Shown piece after piece: positions 20,727-22,378 of a stretch of 22,378 nucleotides of DNA. Positions within the stretch are counted from its first letter, which is position 1. Each line of letters starts with the position of its first letter. The notes beneath the pieces are model-generated. The model worked only from the letters and a program-made list of their open reading frames with translations, did no database searches and was not told where the DNA came from. Origin of the DNA: CAMEON01 sp964463245. GTDB taxonomy: Bacteria; Bacillota; Clostridia; Oscillospirales; CAG-272. The stretch is from NCBI GenBank assembly GCA_964463245.1, contig CAYXBU010000033.1, forward strand, positions 1 to 22,378, written 5' to 3'. Both the position numbers and the translations under genes were made by a program.

Positions 20727-21571
20727 AGGTCGATCTCCTGCACACCGTTCATGAGGACATAGTTCTCTTTGACCCCCAGCTCTTCCATCCAGCCGCGCAC
20801 GACGATGGTCTGGAAGATGTGGGTGTTGTAGCCCTTACCCGCATCGTTCTCCCAGAGCCAGCGGGGGGCGCACCAAATACAGCCGGTGGGGGCAATGGCC
20901 TCGTAGACCTCGCGGGTCACGCCGTTCTGTCCGTGGTGTGCCATCTGGACATAGTCGGCCTTGAGCTTGTCGGTTCCGGCATACATGGTCAGGAGCTTAT
21001 TGCCCTCCTCGATGCCGGCATCCCCTAAGAACAGGGTCTTCTTCCCGCCCAAGGTCAGCATCAGAACGCAGGAAGCGTTGTTGTAGACATTGTGATTGAG
21101 GGCGCGGTTGAACTCCGGGCTGGGGGAGCAGAGGCACTCCACCCGCGCACCGCCGAACTCGTACACGTCCCCCGCCCAGAGGATGACCGACTTGGTCGGG
21201 AAACTCGGCAGGAGGCGGCAGAACTCCTCGGGGCTGTGCTCGTTGGGGTCGCCCGCGTGCAGGTACTGGAGCGAGGGGAAGTTGTAGTACAGGCCGTCCA
21301 CCTGCACCTCGTCGCGGTGGTGCTCCATGATCTCATTGAGGCAGGTCAGGTGATCCTTGTGCGGGTGGCTGATGAACCATGCATCCACATGAGGCACCTC
21401 CTCCTCGGTGATCTTGCGGAGCCAGGTCAGCATATTCTCGGCATCCTGTGCAAAGCCGCCGTCCATGACCAGCAGACGGCCGTCCTCGGTGGTGATGATG
21501 AAGCTGTTCATCTGGATGTCGGTCACGCTGTTCAGCATGATGATGCGGTTCTTCTGATAGGTGGGGTTCAT
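20723..21571 (-). CDS. ComEC-like metallo-beta-lactamase-fold hydrolase
   Basis: The 282-residue protein belongs to the MBL-fold hydrolases. The metal site HxHxDH is seen as SHPHKDHL (69-75), with further ligands probably in LFLGDAGI and MAHHGQNG. The arrangement, with LFLGDAG then AHHGQNGV, matches the ComEC/Rec2-type catalytic module rather than true lactamases; a nuclease or phosphodiesterase activity is possible but unproven. No signal peptide or membrane helix is visible, so it should be cytoplasmic. AAGGAG precedes the ATG at 21571. Its stop overlaps the start of miaA. The 65-base upstream gap is A/T-rich and could hold a weak promoter, but no clear hexamers are seen. Confidence 0.85.
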   Translation of the reverse strand: MNPTYQKNRIIMLNSVTDIQMNSFIITTEDGRLLVMDGGFAQDAENMLTWLRKITEEEVPHVDAWFISHPHKDHLTCLNEIMEHHRDEVQVDGLYYNFPSLQYLHAGDPNEHSPEEFCRLLPSFPTKSVILWAGDVYEFGGARVECLCSPSPEFNRALNHNVYNNASCVLMLTLGGKKTLFLGDAGIEEGNKLLTMYAGTDKLKADYVQMAHHGQNGVTREVYEAIAPTGCIWCAPRWLWENDAGKGYNTHIFQTIVVRGWMEELGVKENYVLMNGVQEIDL

Positions 21572-21636
21572 GGCTTTTCTCCTTGTGTGATATGTGATTT
21601 TTATTTATTTACTGTTCCCGTAACGGCAAAGCGTGA

Positions 21637-22068
21637 TCAGCAACCTTCTCCGTACTCTCTTTTCATCGCGGCGACCGAGACCACCCACTGCTTGCCAAAC
21701 TTGCAAACATCCACGCCGTTTACCAGCTTACCATAGGCAATCGCCTTGCGCAGAGTGCTTTCGTTGAGTCCCCAAAGCTCAGTCGCATCACTGAACGCCA
21801 TGAGCCCATCAAACGGGGTGTCCACTCGGGTACCGTTTTCCCAGAGTTCATCGCAGGAAAGGTCAAGATCGTCATCCCATACGATCCCGTACCCGCCAAC
21901 ATCAACCGCTACAGCGGAGAATTTACAGGCATCTCCCGCAAGCTCGGCAAAAGCCGGCAATCTTTCATACAGTGGCTTGACATCGTATATCTTGGTCACA
22001 CCCTCCGAGAACTGCACGCTCAACCTGCCGCCGGGCAGGGCAAATACATTTTTTATCTTGTGAAACAT
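21637..22068 (-). CDS. DUF2442 protein with C-terminal helix-turn-helix domain
   Basis: The 143-residue protein has two parts. Residues 1-75 match DUF2442: a small beta-rich fold seen as IKNVFALPGGRLSVQFSEGV, KIYDVKPL and VDVGGYGIVWDDDLDLSCDELWENG. Residues about 95-143 form a DNA-binding-like HTH unit (AFSDATELWGLNESTLRKAI, then FGKQWVVSVAAMKREYG) of the type seen in small Firmicutes regulators and antitoxins. DUF2442 genes often follow DUF4160 genes, as here, and the pair has been suspected to be a toxin-antitoxin-like module; the function is not known. The ATG at 22068 with GGGAG seven bases upstream is preferred over the TTG at 22089. The HTH may let it regulate its own operon (inference). 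Confidence 0.75.
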   Translation of the reverse strand: MFHKIKNVFALPGGRLSVQFSEGVTKIYDVKPLYERLPAFAELAGDACKFSAVAVDVGGYGIVWDDDLDLSCDELWENGTRVDTPFDGLMAFSDATELWGLNESTLRKAIAYGKLVNGVDVCKFGKQWVVSVAAMKREYGEGC

Positions 22069-22081
22069 AACATTTCTCCCT

Positions 22082-22339
22082 TCATCCAAGGGGCGGGATC
22101 TTCTTAAACTCCTGCGTTTCCCAAATTTCCATCAGGGCATCTCGGTGCATGGCGATCCATTCCCGCACCATATCCATTGCCTTACCCGGGAGATATCTTT
22201 CCAGCACTTTTCCTGTCACAAACTCAATAGCAGCAACATCTTCGTTGTAGATAGCATGAATATGTGGCGGATTTTTGTTCGTTTTGCAGAAACTACATCC
22301 TGATGACGATCCCGTAAAATCTTGGGCACCACCGCACAA
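22082..22339 (-). pseudogene. DUF4160 family gene with disrupted 5' end
   Basis: The downstream frame gives a clear DUF4160 body: NPPHIHAIYNEDVAAIEF, GKVLERYLPGKAMDMV, EWIAMHRDALMEIW and KKIPPL. The expected N-terminal motif (RFYGIVIRMYF, a Gln/Asn stretch, then NPPH) is instead found one frame over. There it reads RFYGIVIRM, a TAG stop (22293-22295) and FLQNEQ, and re-enters the body frame only after one extra A in a five-A run (22272-22276). Two lesions, a premature stop and a +1 shift, suggest a decayed gene. A TTG at 22339 in the body frame could still start an 85-residue protein with a non-homologous leader (GSSSGCSFCKT). It ends 13 bases before the DUF2442-HTH start. The domain family has no known activity. 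Confidence 0.6.
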
Positions 22340-22378
22340 TTCTTTTTGCTCAATTGCGCAGTCAGAAAATTCGTCAGA

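Overview
This window is about 60% GC and looks like a gut-type Clostridia genome (Oscillospiraceae/Ruminococcaceae-like or a neighbouring order). The evidence is the Bacillus/Clostridia gene order ylmE-sepF-ylmG-ylmH-ileS-lspA-rluD, strong AGGAG-type ribosome binding sites, a Firmicutes-type S21, and surface glycosidases with acidic Thr/Glu stalks. The genus is inference. Every supported gene lies on the minus strand, so transcription runs from high to low coordinates.

Read in transcription order, the right edge (22339-21637) holds a DUF4160/DUF2442 pair. The DUF4160 reading frame appears decayed, and the DUF2442 protein carries an extra helix-turn-helix domain. Next come a ComEC-like metallo-beta-lactamase-fold hydrolase and miaA, whose start overlaps the hydrolase stop (GTGA). 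An extended -10 promoter then leads into an HlyD-like membrane protein, ylmE, sepF, ylmG and ylmH, all tightly packed or overlapping. This is the conserved division-associated cluster, but divIVA is missing between ylmH and ileS. It continues into ileS, lspA, a RluD-type pseudouridine synthase, a Cof-type HAD phosphatase and metG.

The left part (7915-366) is a surface carbohydrate region. It encodes a GH43-like lipoprotein, a concanavalin-like (LamG-like) protein and a GH99/WbsX-like putative glycosidase. All three are secreted, and all three carry a Thr/Glu/Asp/Ser-rich stalk between the membrane anchor and the folded domains; one is anchored at its N-terminus and two at the C-terminus. Between them sit rpsU, with a consensus promoter (TTGACA-17-TATAAT) and its own terminator, and a MATE transporter. 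The last two genes form an operon with a second clear promoter (TTGACT-17-TATACT), whose -35 is fused to the hairpin that follows the MATE gene.

Positions 1-365 contain no convincing gene but hold five consecutive inverted repeats. The last one belongs to a dispersed palindromic element that recurs between ileS and lspA. No rRNA, tRNA, CRISPR array, insertion sequence or prophage gene was found. The items most worth a second look are the tethered glycosidase set with its stalks, the structured 1-365 region, the dispersed palindrome, the missing divIVA beside an unusually long SepF, and the broken DUF4160 gene beside a DUF2442-HTH fusion.
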